A stretch of DNA of 47,996 bases from Prevotellaceae bacterium UBA1726. GTDB taxonomy: Bacteria; Bacteroidota; Bacteroidia; Bacteroidales; Bacteroidaceae. The DNA is taken from NCBI GenBank assembly GCA_002316005.1, contig DCIM01000023.1:1-47996 (forward strand), given 5' to 3'. This document shows positions 24,498 to 32,108 of this stretch, one piece after another. A program made the position numbers and the translations under genes. The notes below the pieces were generated by a model. That model was not told the DNA's origin and did not search any database. It saw only the letters and a list, made by a program, of their open reading frames with translations. Within the stretch, counting starts at the first letter, position 1. Each line of letters begins with the position of its first letter.

Positions 24498-25496
24498 ATG
24501 CGAAAGAATATAATTGCTGTCATTGGGCTTGTGGTTTGCTTGGCGGGTTGCGAGGTGGGCACTAGCATGGCGGAATCACAATGGGACGATGCCGACAACT
24601 GGATTGTGGCAGAGGACTCCATTGACGAGGAGAAGGTGGATGTGTTCTACATCGCCTCTACGAATGTTGTCTCGGCAAAGGACGAGAACGGGGAGTTCTC
24701 TTTCCGCGCTACACTGAACGAGACGGAGAGGAAATACCTGGCACAGGAGATGGTGTATGTACGCGACAGTATGTTCCAGAAGGATTTCAACTACTTCGCG
24801 CCATTCTATCATCAGTTCACCTTTGAGGCACATTCCAAATATCCAGAGAAGATGGACTCTGTCAGAAACGAGGTACGCAGAGAGGTACACGAGGCATTCG
24901 ACTACTATATGGCAAACAAGAATAACGGGCGTAGATTCATCCTTGCGGGATTCAGTCAGGGTGCAGAGATGATTACCGATATTCTGCGCCACCTCACCCC
25001 AGAGCAGTACTCTCATCTTGTGGCAGCATACGCCCTTGGCAATAAGATTACGGCAGAGGACACAACGAACTACAAGACTGTGAAACCGGCACAAGGCGAG
25101 GCAGACACTGGTGTTGTGATTGCCTACAACTCCGTGCTCAACTCCACAGCAGGCATTTGGGATGCAGTGGCAGGCGGCACTGTGGCGTGTATCAACCCAG
25201 TGAACTGGAAAACCGACTCTACCCCAGCCTATTTCACTTTCCGCGGCGAGAAGCATAAGGTGCATGTTGACAAAGAGACGAAGGTGCTGATAGTAGAGGC
25301 CGCCCCTACATACTACCACGAATGGGTGGAGACAAATCCGCTCTTCTCGAATGCCGGTCTGAGCAAGGACTGCCTCCACCACTGGGATATATTGTTCTAT
25401 ACCCCAAACATTCATGATAATGCAATTAAAAGAAGCCGAACTACCTCCCCTTCCCCCGCTTCGCCTACCCCTTCCCCGCTCGGGGCAGGGGAGTAA
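24498..25496 (+). CDS. DUF3089 alpha/beta-hydrolase lipoprotein
   Basis: ATG at 24498 gives a lipoprotein signal MRKNIIAVIGLVVCLAGC (Cys18); the TTG at 24480 only adds lysines and asparagine. The body is DUF3089, an alpha/beta-hydrolase-like family of unknown substrate, with VDVFYIASTNVVS near the start and nucleophile elbow GFSQG (Ser153). A late HVDK region and the final CLHHWDILFYTPNIHDN segment fit the family. The last 20 or so residues (Ser/Pro-rich, ending PLGAGE) are encoded by the C-rich repeat, so the natural stop appears to have been replaced or displaced by repeat DNA. Confidence 0.83.
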   Translation: MRKNIIAVIGLVVCLAGCEVGTSMAESQWDDADNWIVAEDSIDEEKVDVFYIASTNVVSAKDENGEFSFRATLNETERKYLAQEMVYVRDSMFQKDFNYFAPFYHQFTFEAHSKYPEKMDSVRNEVRREVHEAFDYYMANKNNGRRFILAGFSQGAEMITDILRHLTPEQYSHLVAAYALGNKITAEDTTNYKTVKPAQGEADTGVVIAYNSVLNSTAGIWDAVAGGTVACINPVNWKTDSTPAYFTFRGEKHKVHVDKETKVLIVEAAPTYYHEWVETNPLFSNAGLSKDCLHHWDILFYTPNIHDNAIKRSRTTSPSPASPTPSPLGAGE

Positions 25497-25580
25497 ATAC
25501 TCCATTTTACTTTTAGACAGAATGACATAATGAACAAATAATTAATGAATAATTAATGGGCAATTATATGATAATTAATG
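25446..25580. repeat. Composite intergenic repeat, copy C
   Basis: The C-rich hairpin (25446-25495) is nearly identical to copy B and overlaps the 3' end of the DUF3089 gene. After a short interval come AATTAATG words at 25540, 25551 and 25573. The GCTTCGC word is present. Copy C lacks the 38-nt module and the GAGCGGAGCG leader. Confidence 0.75.
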
Positions 25581-25637
25581 TTCAAAAATAATTCTGCTAA
25601 TTCTGTAAATTCTTGTTGAAATAAAATTTCCGTCTTT

Positions 25638-26774
25638 ATGAAAATTGTTCTGGCATTTGACTCTTTCAAGGGTTGCCTCACGGCAGAGGAAGCCTGTCGC
25701 ACTGCAGCATCAGCAATAAGCAGTGGGATGCCCGACGCTGAGGTGGTAGAGATGCCACTTAGCGACGGCGGGGAGGGACTGGTGGAGAGCATGAAGGCGG
25801 CATTCGCAAGGAAAGGCGAACGCCTGACAACAATAGAATGCAAGGCCCACGGGCCACTGATGGAAGATGTGGTGGCTCATTATGCCATTTCCTGTGACGG
25901 CACAACAGCCTTTATGGAGATGGCAGAGACAAGTGGACTGACACTCGTGCCAACGAACAGACGCAACCCTCTACGCACGACAACCTACGGCGTGGGTGAC
26001 ATGCTTCTTGATGCCTCGCGCAGAGGATGCAAGAAGGTGGTGATGGGTATTGGTGGCAGTGCCACTTGCGACGCTGGCAAAGGAATGATTGACCGCCTTC
26101 GCAATTCGGCAGAAAACCTCAACTTCGAGAATATCACTGTGGCATGCGATGTCACTAACCCACTCTACGGGGAGAATGGTGCCGCCTATGTGTTTGGTCC
26201 TCAGAAGGGAGCAGACGCCGCACAGGTGGAAGAACTTGACAAACGGCTGCGCCTCTTTGCAAAGGAAACAGAGGCACTGGGCAAGGCAACACCTGAACAG
26301 GCCAACCGTCCTGGTACGGGTGCTGCTGGCGGATTGGGCTATGGACTGATGGCATATCTGAACGCCGAACTGAAATCGGGTATTGACATCATTCTCGATA
26401 TCAACTGTTTCGACAGAGTCATCAGTAATGCCAATCTGGTGATCACCGGCGAAGGGAAATCGGATGCGCAGACGCTGATGGGGAAAGTGCCTCACGGAGT
26501 ACTAAACCGCTGCAAGGTAAAGAATATCCCTGTGTGGCTACTATCGGGCGGCATTGAAGAAGAGGCCATCCTCAAGGAGCATTTCAGTATTGTCAGAAGC
26601 ATCAACGAAGGCGATTCACGACCAATTGAAGTTCTGATGCAAAAGGAAGTGGCGAAGGAGAATATAAAGAGAAGCCTCACCCCCCTACCCCCACCGGCCC
26701 CTTTCCCCCAACCCCTTTCCCCTCCGAATCTTCTGCGGGGCAAGGGGAGTGAAATGCAAATAATTAATGAATAA
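25638..26774 (+). CDS. Glycerate kinase with repeat-encoded C-terminal tail
   Basis: Phosphorylates glycerate with ATP, feeding lower glycolysis. The N-terminus MKIVLAFDSFKGCLTAEEA and LSDGGEG (42-48) are diagnostic for the GlxK/GarK family, as are GIGGSATCDAGKG (about 136-148), GAAGGLGYGL (about 231-240) and ITGEGKSDAQTLMGK (about 271-285). The catalytic body should end near IKRS (about residue 345). The final 33 residues are Pro/Leu-rich, end QIINE, and are encoded by the C-rich repeat and AATTAATG array, so they are probably an unstructured addition. No other glycerate pathway gene is adjacent. Confidence 0.92.
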   Translation: MKIVLAFDSFKGCLTAEEACRTAASAISSGMPDAEVVEMPLSDGGEGLVESMKAAFARKGERLTTIECKAHGPLMEDVVAHYAISCDGTTAFMEMAETSGLTLVPTNRRNPLRTTTYGVGDMLLDASRRGCKKVVMGIGGSATCDAGKGMIDRLRNSAENLNFENITVACDVTNPLYGENGAAYVFGPQKGADAAQVEELDKRLRLFAKETEALGKATPEQANRPGTGAAGGLGYGLMAYLNAELKSGIDIILDINCFDRVISNANLVITGEGKSDAQTLMGKVPHGVLNRCKVKNIPVWLLSGGIEEEAILKEHFSIVRSINEGDSRPIEVLMQKEVAKENIKRSLTPLPPPAPFPQPLSPPNLLRGKGSEMQIINE

Positions 26775-26955
26775 TTCTTTCTCCACTTCGTTATGAAAGC
26801 GGCATAGCCGAGCGAATGGGCAATTGGTGAGACTCCGGCTTTGCCGCCTGAGCTTGCGAAGAATTAATGTTTTAATAAAAAAATAATTTTCTGCGATTTT
26901 GAGCGGAGCGACTAAGAAAAAAAATTAGTGTAATTAGTGTAATTCGTTGATTAAA
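26682..26955. repeat. Composite intergenic repeat, copy D
   Basis: C-rich units and hairpin CCCCTTTCCCC / GGGGCAAGGGG overlap the 3' end of the glycerate kinase gene. Next come AATTAATG (26762), the 38-nt module in inverted orientation (26777-26814), the GGCTTTGCCGCCTGAGC phrase shared with copy A, AATTAATG (26862), and the GAGCGGAGCGACTA leader ending right before the HAD gene. Confidence 0.78.
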
Positions 26956-26957
26956 AA

Positions 26958-27674
26958 ATGAAAATTAAATATAAGGACCTGTTTATCGATTTTGACGACA
27001 CGCTTTACGACACTCACGGCAATGCGATCATTGCACTGAAGGAGTTGTACGAGGCTTTCAACCTCGGCGAGAAACTCTCGTCGGAGGAGAAATTCTACGA
27101 GGAATACTGGAAGGCGAATGTCGCACTGTGGGGACAATACAGCCGTGGCGAGATAGAACGCGACTACCTCATCGTGGAGCGTTTCCGTCGTCCGTTAGCG
27201 GCTTGCGCCTACTCCCCAGAGGGATGGCTCACAAAGGAATACTGCCTCAAGGTGAGCGACAAATTCCTTGAGTTTTGTTCCGTAAAACCGGGTGTTGTTG
27301 AAGGAGCACACGAACTCGTCAAGTATCTGAAAACCAGTGGTTACAGGTTGCATATCTGCAGTAATGGTTTTCATGAAGTGCAGTATAAGAAACTGCGTGC
27401 CTGCGGACTGCTCGACTATTTCGACACAATCATTCTGAGTGAGGACGCAGGAGTGAACAAGCCATCGCCAGCATTCTTCGACTACGCCTTCCGAATGACT
27501 GGTGCTGAGCGCGAGACAACACTGATGATTGGCGACAACTACAACTCCGACATCATTGGTGCGATAAACTCCGGCATTGACACAATGCTCTTCATGCGCT
27601 GGCCCGCCATTGAAATGCCCAAAAAGCCAAAATATCAAGTGGAAAAACTGAAGGATATAATGGAAATCATATAA
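26958..27674 (+). CDS. HAD phosphatase, YjjG-like nucleotidase
   Basis: A HAD-superfamily hydrolase of about 238 residues matching the YjjG family, which dephosphorylates non-canonical and canonical pyrimidine nucleoside monophosphates. Motif I is DFDDTLYD (Asp11 nucleophile, Asp13 acid/base), motif II CSNGF near residue 134, motif III the Lys in VNKPSPAFF near 170, motif IV MIGDNYNSD near 192. The helical cap between motifs I and II is present. It is cytoplasmic. The leader immediately before the start is a repeat shared with the DUF3089 gene, so the two may share expression signals. Confidence 0.88.
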   Translation: MKIKYKDLFIDFDDTLYDTHGNAIIALKELYEAFNLGEKLSSEEKFYEEYWKANVALWGQYSRGEIERDYLIVERFRRPLAACAYSPEGWLTKEYCLKVSDKFLEFCSVKPGVVEGAHELVKYLKTSGYRLHICSNGFHEVQYKKLRACGLLDYFDTIILSEDAGVNKPSPAFFDYAFRMTGAERETTLMIGDNYNSDIIGAINSGIDTMLFMRWPAIEMPKKPKYQVEKLKDIMEII

Positions 27675-27699
27675 AAGCCGGCCACCCGCTCTCTCAGCC

Positions 27700-27842
27700 C
27701 CTTTCCCCCAACCCCTTTCCCCTCCGAATCTTCTGCGGGGCAAGGGGAGTGAAATGCAAATAATTAATGAAAAATTAATGGATAATTCGTGATAATTAAT
27801 GTTGAGATAATTTTTTTCCGGATATTCCGGATATTCCGGATT
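27700..27842. repeat. Composite intergenic repeat, copy E
   Basis: C-rich units plus hairpin CCCCTTTCCCC / GGGGCAAGGGG, AATTAATG words at 27762, 27773 and 27794, then a tandem 9-nt repeat CCGGATATT CCGGATATT CCGGATT (27818-27842), the same as copy A. It follows the HAD stop by about 25 nt and could act as its terminator. Confidence 0.75.
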
Positions 27843-27917
27843 GAAAACAGATTCTGCGGCTCTTTATATTGAAAAACTCGGGGAGGGGAAAAACTGAAAA
27901 GTTTTTTTCTTCTACTT

Positions 27918-27949
27918 TTTGGGATTTTCCATTGATTTTTGTATCTTTG
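27918..27949 (+). promoter_or_regulatory. Promoter for barrel/PI-PLC gene
   Basis: TTTG (27918-27921), a 20-nt spacer and TATCTTTG (27942-27949) match the consensus; the start codon is 30 nt downstream. Confidence 0.85.
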
Positions 27950-27979
27950 CAGAAATAAACAAAAACTACTGCAAAAGTT

Positions 27980-30900
27980 ATGAAAAAGAAGAGCCTTTCG
28001 CTAAGCATCAGATGTGCAATGTTCTGCATGTTCTTACTCTTTGCTTCACTGCAAGGACATGCATGGAATGTAGCGGAGACGGAGATACAACCTACTATAA
28101 CAATCAACAACGACAGCATAGCACAGCCTCAACTGAAGAAGAGCACCTTCTGGCAGAAGATGTTCACACCAGTGAAATGGGTTATGAAAAACTGGACGGC
28201 CTACGATCCAGACTACTCCATCCCTTCATTCTATAACTTCGTTTTCCAATTGCAGAACACCACATCAATGGAATGGGTGCGTATGTGGACACCAGAAGGA
28301 ATGGACATCACAATGCACTCGAAGATGAGCAATCGCATTGGTCCTTATGTGGGATACGCCTTCCTGATGTTCGGTACAACCGTTGACCTCAACGCCTTGA
28401 AAGGCAGTAACGACCGCGATGAGTTCACCCTCTCAATAAACAGCAACCTGTTCAACATCGACCTTATCCGCCGTAGGACAGGAGGCGACTTCAGCGTGTC
28501 GCGCCTGAAGGGAGCCTTTGAAGACCCTGTGGCAGGCAAAATACGCACATACGATTTCCACGATTTTGCACACGCCGACAAGGATATGGGCGATATGGTG
28601 AGAATTGGTATCACAGGCGTCAACATCAATTATTTCACCAACCATCGTCGCTACTCCAATCCTGCAGCATTCTCGAACGGAGCAATACAGTTGCGCTCTG
28701 CTGGTTCACCAATTATCGGTCTTGGTTTTGTGCATCAGACAATAACCAACCACATAGGCGAACTCATTGACGACTATGCCATCAGAAAGTCAATGAGCGA
28801 CATGACAGATGACCAGAAAGAGAGTTTCCTCGCCATCGTGAACGAAGGAAGAACAGACAAGATAAAGACGCTTTCGGAATACGGTCAGTATATGACCGAC
28901 ACTTACAAGTCGGACCCTGCAAAGCACAAGTCGGAGTTGAAGTCGTTTTTCAACAACAGCGTTGTACAGCCAATCATCTTCGGCCAGAGAGAGGCTGGCG
29001 GCAGTGGAATATCAGGATTCAAGGACAGCGGACTGTTAGGCTATTACACCAACGGCATTCCTTCGAATATCACAATCAACGATTTCCATCTGCAGTTAGG
29101 CTATGCCTATAACCTCGTGTTCTCACGCCGACTGCTCTTGGGAATGTCGTTGATAACATCGCCTTCGCTGAAGAGCGTGAAATACAACAACGAGGACAAC
29201 TACATTGCGCGTTCGGCTGAAGACCTGACAGACGCAATGAACCAATACTATGGAAAATCGGGCGAAGAAGCATATACTCCCGACTTTATCTGCATCAACC
29301 AGAGTTACAACGGATTTGGTCTGAATGCCTTCGGCCGATTGAGTCTCACATATAACTACGACCGTTGGCGTGCAGGAGTAAACATCAATGCAAGCACCTA
29401 TCATTTCATGTACAAGGACTTCTTTATGGCCGACACCTATGGCAGTGCAACGGTTTATGTGGGATGGTGTTTCGGCAGAAAGAAGCAGTTCAAAGATGGT
29501 CAGAGGGACAACACCACCTTCGTCACTACTGCACTCTCAAAACAGCAGATTGCAGAGAAACTCGACACAATGCCAGAAGGTAATCTCGGCAGAGGAAACG
29601 CATTTCTGCAGCAAGAGGGCAAGACAAAATACAAGAACGACCGACTGGATTTCGAATTCTACGGTTGTGACCTTGTAAAGGGTCCTGACGGCAACTATGG
29701 TTCGTTTGTTGTAGAAGATGGTATTGTTGCACCAGGTGAAGACACAGAGAACCGCCTTCGTCCGGGAACAGCCCTGACAATGGACGAAAAGGGCGACATC
29801 ATTATTCCGGCAGGTCATAAGAATAGTTTCCTTCCTGCCAACTGGTGGAAGCAGCAACTCACCCCACGCCAGGTGCCATACAATGAGTTCACAGAGATGC
29901 TCCACTATGCGCTGAAGGGCAAACTAATCATCTATGTGCGCAACTCTCAATTTGGCACAAAGGAACCAGTGAAGGTAGTGTTTGATGATTTCTATCTCTG
30001 TCATGGAAAGGATTACAAGAATTTCTTCCAAGTGGCAGCAAAGGGTTTTGAGTCGCATTCTTCATACAGTATCATTGGTCATGCCGACATAAACAACCGC
30101 TTGTGCCGCGTCTATATCGAGGCAAAGGAATACGGCAATCGCCATGATGTGTATATCAACATGATGCGTGCAACAGGTCGTTCGTGGATGAGCAGACTTC
30201 CTGGCGACCGTCCAATCAGTCATGTATCAATACCAGGCACACACGATGCTGGTACTGCATCGCTCTATGAATCAGGCGTGAACAGTGCTGCCCACACACA
30301 GAACTTCACCATCACAGAGCAGTTGGAGGATGGCATTCGCGCCTTCGACATTCGCCTGAAGGGAAACATGAAGTTCGGTCATATGTTTGAATGTCGTGAT
30401 GGTTTTGACGACACTATGATTGACATAAAGAAATTCCTCACAGAGAATCCGTCGGAGTTTATCATTGCACTTATTGGTAGCGACGAAAGCGGCAAATGGT
30501 CGGACGAGATGAAGAAGAACTACCTTGCGCTCATAGGTAAGTATCCGGGAATGTTTGTGGAGCATTTCGACGCTACTACAAAGGTGGAGGATGTACGCGG
30601 AAAGATTCTCGTCATTCGCCGACAGGAGGCTTGTCCTGTCGGTAAACTGCTGAAATTTGAGGATAACGCAGTATTCAACTACGACTGCTTCTGCGTGGAG
30701 GATGTCTATAAAGAGCATAAGACTTACAAGAAGACCAAGATTGTGGAACAGCATCTGCGTGATGCCTTTGAAAACGATGACCCAGCGAAATGGTATATCA
30801 CCTTCAACAGCATTGCCTGGGACCCTCGTCATCATAAGCCATACTACACCGCATGGGGTTCGGCAGTGAATGTGCGCAGTCCGATGAATCCTACATTGAG

Positions 30901-31054
30901 AGAACTCATCGTAAACAAGCAATATACGAATTTGGGAGTTGTGTTCCTCGACTTCTACAATGACCACGGCGACAAGCCACAACTTATTGAGGCGATTGTA
31001 AACTCTAACTTCCGCCTCAGTTCGAACGAGGATTATATCCCCGTTAACCCTTAA
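27980..31054 (+). CDS. DUF4421-like barrel fused to PI-PLC X domain
   Basis: A 1024-residue exported protein. A signal peptide (about 1-30) precedes a beta-strand-rich region (about 75-510) resembling DUF4421 outer-membrane barrel proteins, with IGPYVGYAFLMFGTTVDLN and LSINSNLFNIDLI. A middle module covers about 540-740. The C-terminus (about 745-1010) is a PI-PLC X-type catalytic domain: SIPGTHDAGT with His755, RAFDIRLKG, and GHMFEC with His801, the two catalytic His residues spaced as in bacterial PI-PLC. It may cleave phosphoinositides or related phosphodiesters at the cell surface. It has a strong own promoter. The last residues and stop fall in a TTAACCC array. Confidence 0.8.
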   Translation: MKKKSLSLSIRCAMFCMFLLFASLQGHAWNVAETEIQPTITINNDSIAQPQLKKSTFWQKMFTPVKWVMKNWTAYDPDYSIPSFYNFVFQLQNTTSMEWVRMWTPEGMDITMHSKMSNRIGPYVGYAFLMFGTTVDLNALKGSNDRDEFTLSINSNLFNIDLIRRRTGGDFSVSRLKGAFEDPVAGKIRTYDFHDFAHADKDMGDMVRIGITGVNINYFTNHRRYSNPAAFSNGAIQLRSAGSPIIGLGFVHQTITNHIGELIDDYAIRKSMSDMTDDQKESFLAIVNEGRTDKIKTLSEYGQYMTDTYKSDPAKHKSELKSFFNNSVVQPIIFGQREAGGSGISGFKDSGLLGYYTNGIPSNITINDFHLQLGYAYNLVFSRRLLLGMSLITSPSLKSVKYNNEDNYIARSAEDLTDAMNQYYGKSGEEAYTPDFICINQSYNGFGLNAFGRLSLTYNYDRWRAGVNINASTYHFMYKDFFMADTYGSATVYVGWCFGRKKQFKDGQRDNTTFVTTALSKQQIAEKLDTMPEGNLGRGNAFLQQEGKTKYKNDRLDFEFYGCDLVKGPDGNYGSFVVEDGIVAPGEDTENRLRPGTALTMDEKGDIIIPAGHKNSFLPANWWKQQLTPRQVPYNEFTEMLHYALKGKLIIYVRNSQFGTKEPVKVVFDDFYLCHGKDYKNFFQVAAKGFESHSSYSIIGHADINNRLCRVYIEAKEYGNRHDVYINMMRATGRSWMSRLPGDRPISHVSIPGTHDAGTASLYESGVNSAAHTQNFTITEQLEDGIRAFDIRLKGNMKFGHMFECRDGFDDTMIDIKKFLTENPSEFIIALIGSDESGKWSDEMKKNYLALIGKYPGMFVEHFDATTKVEDVRGKILVIRRQEACPVGKLLKFEDNAVFNYDCFCVEDVYKEHKTYKKTKIVEQHLRDAFENDDPAKWYITFNSIAWDPRHHKPYYTAWGSAVNVRSPMNPTLRELIVNKQYTNLGVVFLDFYNDHGDKPQLIEAIVNSNFRLSSNEDYIPVNP

Positions 31055-31098
31055 CCCCCTTAATCAGCGAAGCGATTAACCTGTTAACCCTTTAACCC
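31044..31098. repeat. TTAACCC word array
   Basis: TTAACCC occurs at 31044, 31051, 31084 and 31092 with degenerate copies between, around a GCGAAGCGA element (about 31067-31075). It supplies the stop codon of the upstream gene and ends 11 nt before the nitroreductase start. Confidence 0.7.
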
Positions 31099-31108
31099 TT
31101 TACATAGA

Positions 31109-31642
31109 ATGGATTTCAAAGACGTAATAAAAAACAGATATTCCTGCAAGCGCTACGACAGTCAGAAGCAGGTCGGTGACGAACAACTCAACGCCATCCT
31201 TGAGGGAGGTAGAGTGGCACCAACAGCAAAGAACCTTCAGGAACAGCATATCTATGTGGTGCAGTCGGCTGAAGGACTTGCAAAAATCGACAAGCACACA
31301 CCTTGCCGCTATGGTGCACCAACTGTGTTGGTTGTGGCATTCGACAAGACAAATGTCTACACCTACCCTACTGCTGCGGGACCAGAAACCGACCGCCGTC
31401 AGTCGGGCATTGAAGATGCTGCTATTGTGGCAACTCATCTGATGCTCAGTGCTGCCAACGAGGGTGTTGACTCTTGTTGGTTGAACTGCGTTCATATTGA
31501 TGACCTTCACAAAGATCTCGGTCTGCCTGAGAACGAAGAGATTCTTATGCTCCTTGATCTTGGTTTTGCAGCAGAAGGCACCCAGCCTCTGAGCAATCAC
31601 TTCTCACGCAAACCACTCGAAGAGACGGTAAGTTATCTGTAA
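31109..31642 (+). CDS. Nitroreductase family protein
   Basis: A 177-residue FMN-dependent nitroreductase-fold protein in the standard order, unlike the permuted one at 601. It shows NRYSCKRYDSQ (8-18), GGRVAPTAKNLQEQ (about 33-46), and the C-terminal LLDLGFAAEG. Cys-containing AANEGVDSCWLNCVHI is the usual fourth segment. It is cytoplasmic with unknown acceptor. It directly follows the PI-PLC fusion gene (54-nt gap) and precedes the FKBP gene, separated by a short word array. Confidence 0.9.
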   Translation: MDFKDVIKNRYSCKRYDSQKQVGDEQLNAILEGGRVAPTAKNLQEQHIYVVQSAEGLAKIDKHTPCRYGAPTVLVVAFDKTNVYTYPTAAGPETDRRQSGIEDAAIVATHLMLSAANEGVDSCWLNCVHIDDLHKDLGLPENEEILMLLDLGFAAEGTQPLSNHFSRKPLEETVSYL

Positions 31643-31680
31643 CTTGAAACCTCTTGAAACTTTGAAACCCCTTGAAACCG
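31643..31680. repeat. CTTGAAACC word array, four copies
   Basis: TTGAAACC-like words recur with a period of about 10 nt (31643, 31653, 31661, 31671), starting directly after the nitroreductase stop. Confidence 0.75.
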
Positions 31681-31698
31681 CCCGAAGGGCAAATAATT

Positions 31699-32097
31699 AT
31701 GGCAAAGAAAGAATACATTGAGGCCAACAAGGCGTGGCTTGAAGAAAAAGCAAAAGAGGAAGGTGTGAAGGCGCTGCCTCGTGGTGTTTACTACAAGGTG
31801 CTGGCAGAAGGCAATAAGGAAAGCCGCAAACCAACACGCAAGAGCATTGTAACAGCCCACTATACAGGTAAGACCATCAACGGCAAGAAGTTTGACTCAA
31901 GTCGCGGCGGCACTCCCCCTGCATTCCGTCTGTCCGACCTTATTGAAGGTTGGATTATTGCTATGCAAGAAATGCACATCGGCGACAAATGGGAGGTTTA
32001 CATCCCTTCGGAGTTAGGCTACGGCAAATGGAGTCAACCAGGAATCCCTGGCGGTTCGACACTAATCTTCGAGATTGAACTAATTGCAGTTGCATAA
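31699..32097 (+). CDS. FKBP-type peptidyl-prolyl isomerase
   Basis: A 132-residue FKBP domain that catalyses prolyl cis-trans isomerisation. Conserved segments are VTAHYTGKTINGKKFDSS (about 52-69), IEGWIIAMQEMHIGDKWEVYIPSELGYG (about 82-109) and IPGGSTLIFEIEL. It has no signal peptide, unlike many Bacteroidota FKBPs, so it is likely cytoplasmic. The ATG at 31699 is preferred; a TTG at 31672 lies within the CTTGAAACC array and adds only unrelated residues. The EamA gene begins 11 nt later, suggesting one message. Confidence 0.92.
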   Translation: MAKKEYIEANKAWLEEKAKEEGVKALPRGVYYKVLAEGNKESRKPTRKSIVTAHYTGKTINGKKFDSSRGGTPPAFRLSDLIEGWIIAMQEMHIGDKWEVYIPSELGYGKWSQPGIPGGSTLIFEIELIAVA

Positions 32098-32108
32098 GAC
32101 AAGAGAAA

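Noticed and set aside
31044..31098. Telomere-like TTAACCC repeats
   Set aside because: A few degenerate copies in an ordinary gene gap; no sign of a linear end.
31643..31680. CRISPR-like short direct repeats
   Set aside because: Units of about 10 nt with no spacers and no cas genes in the window.
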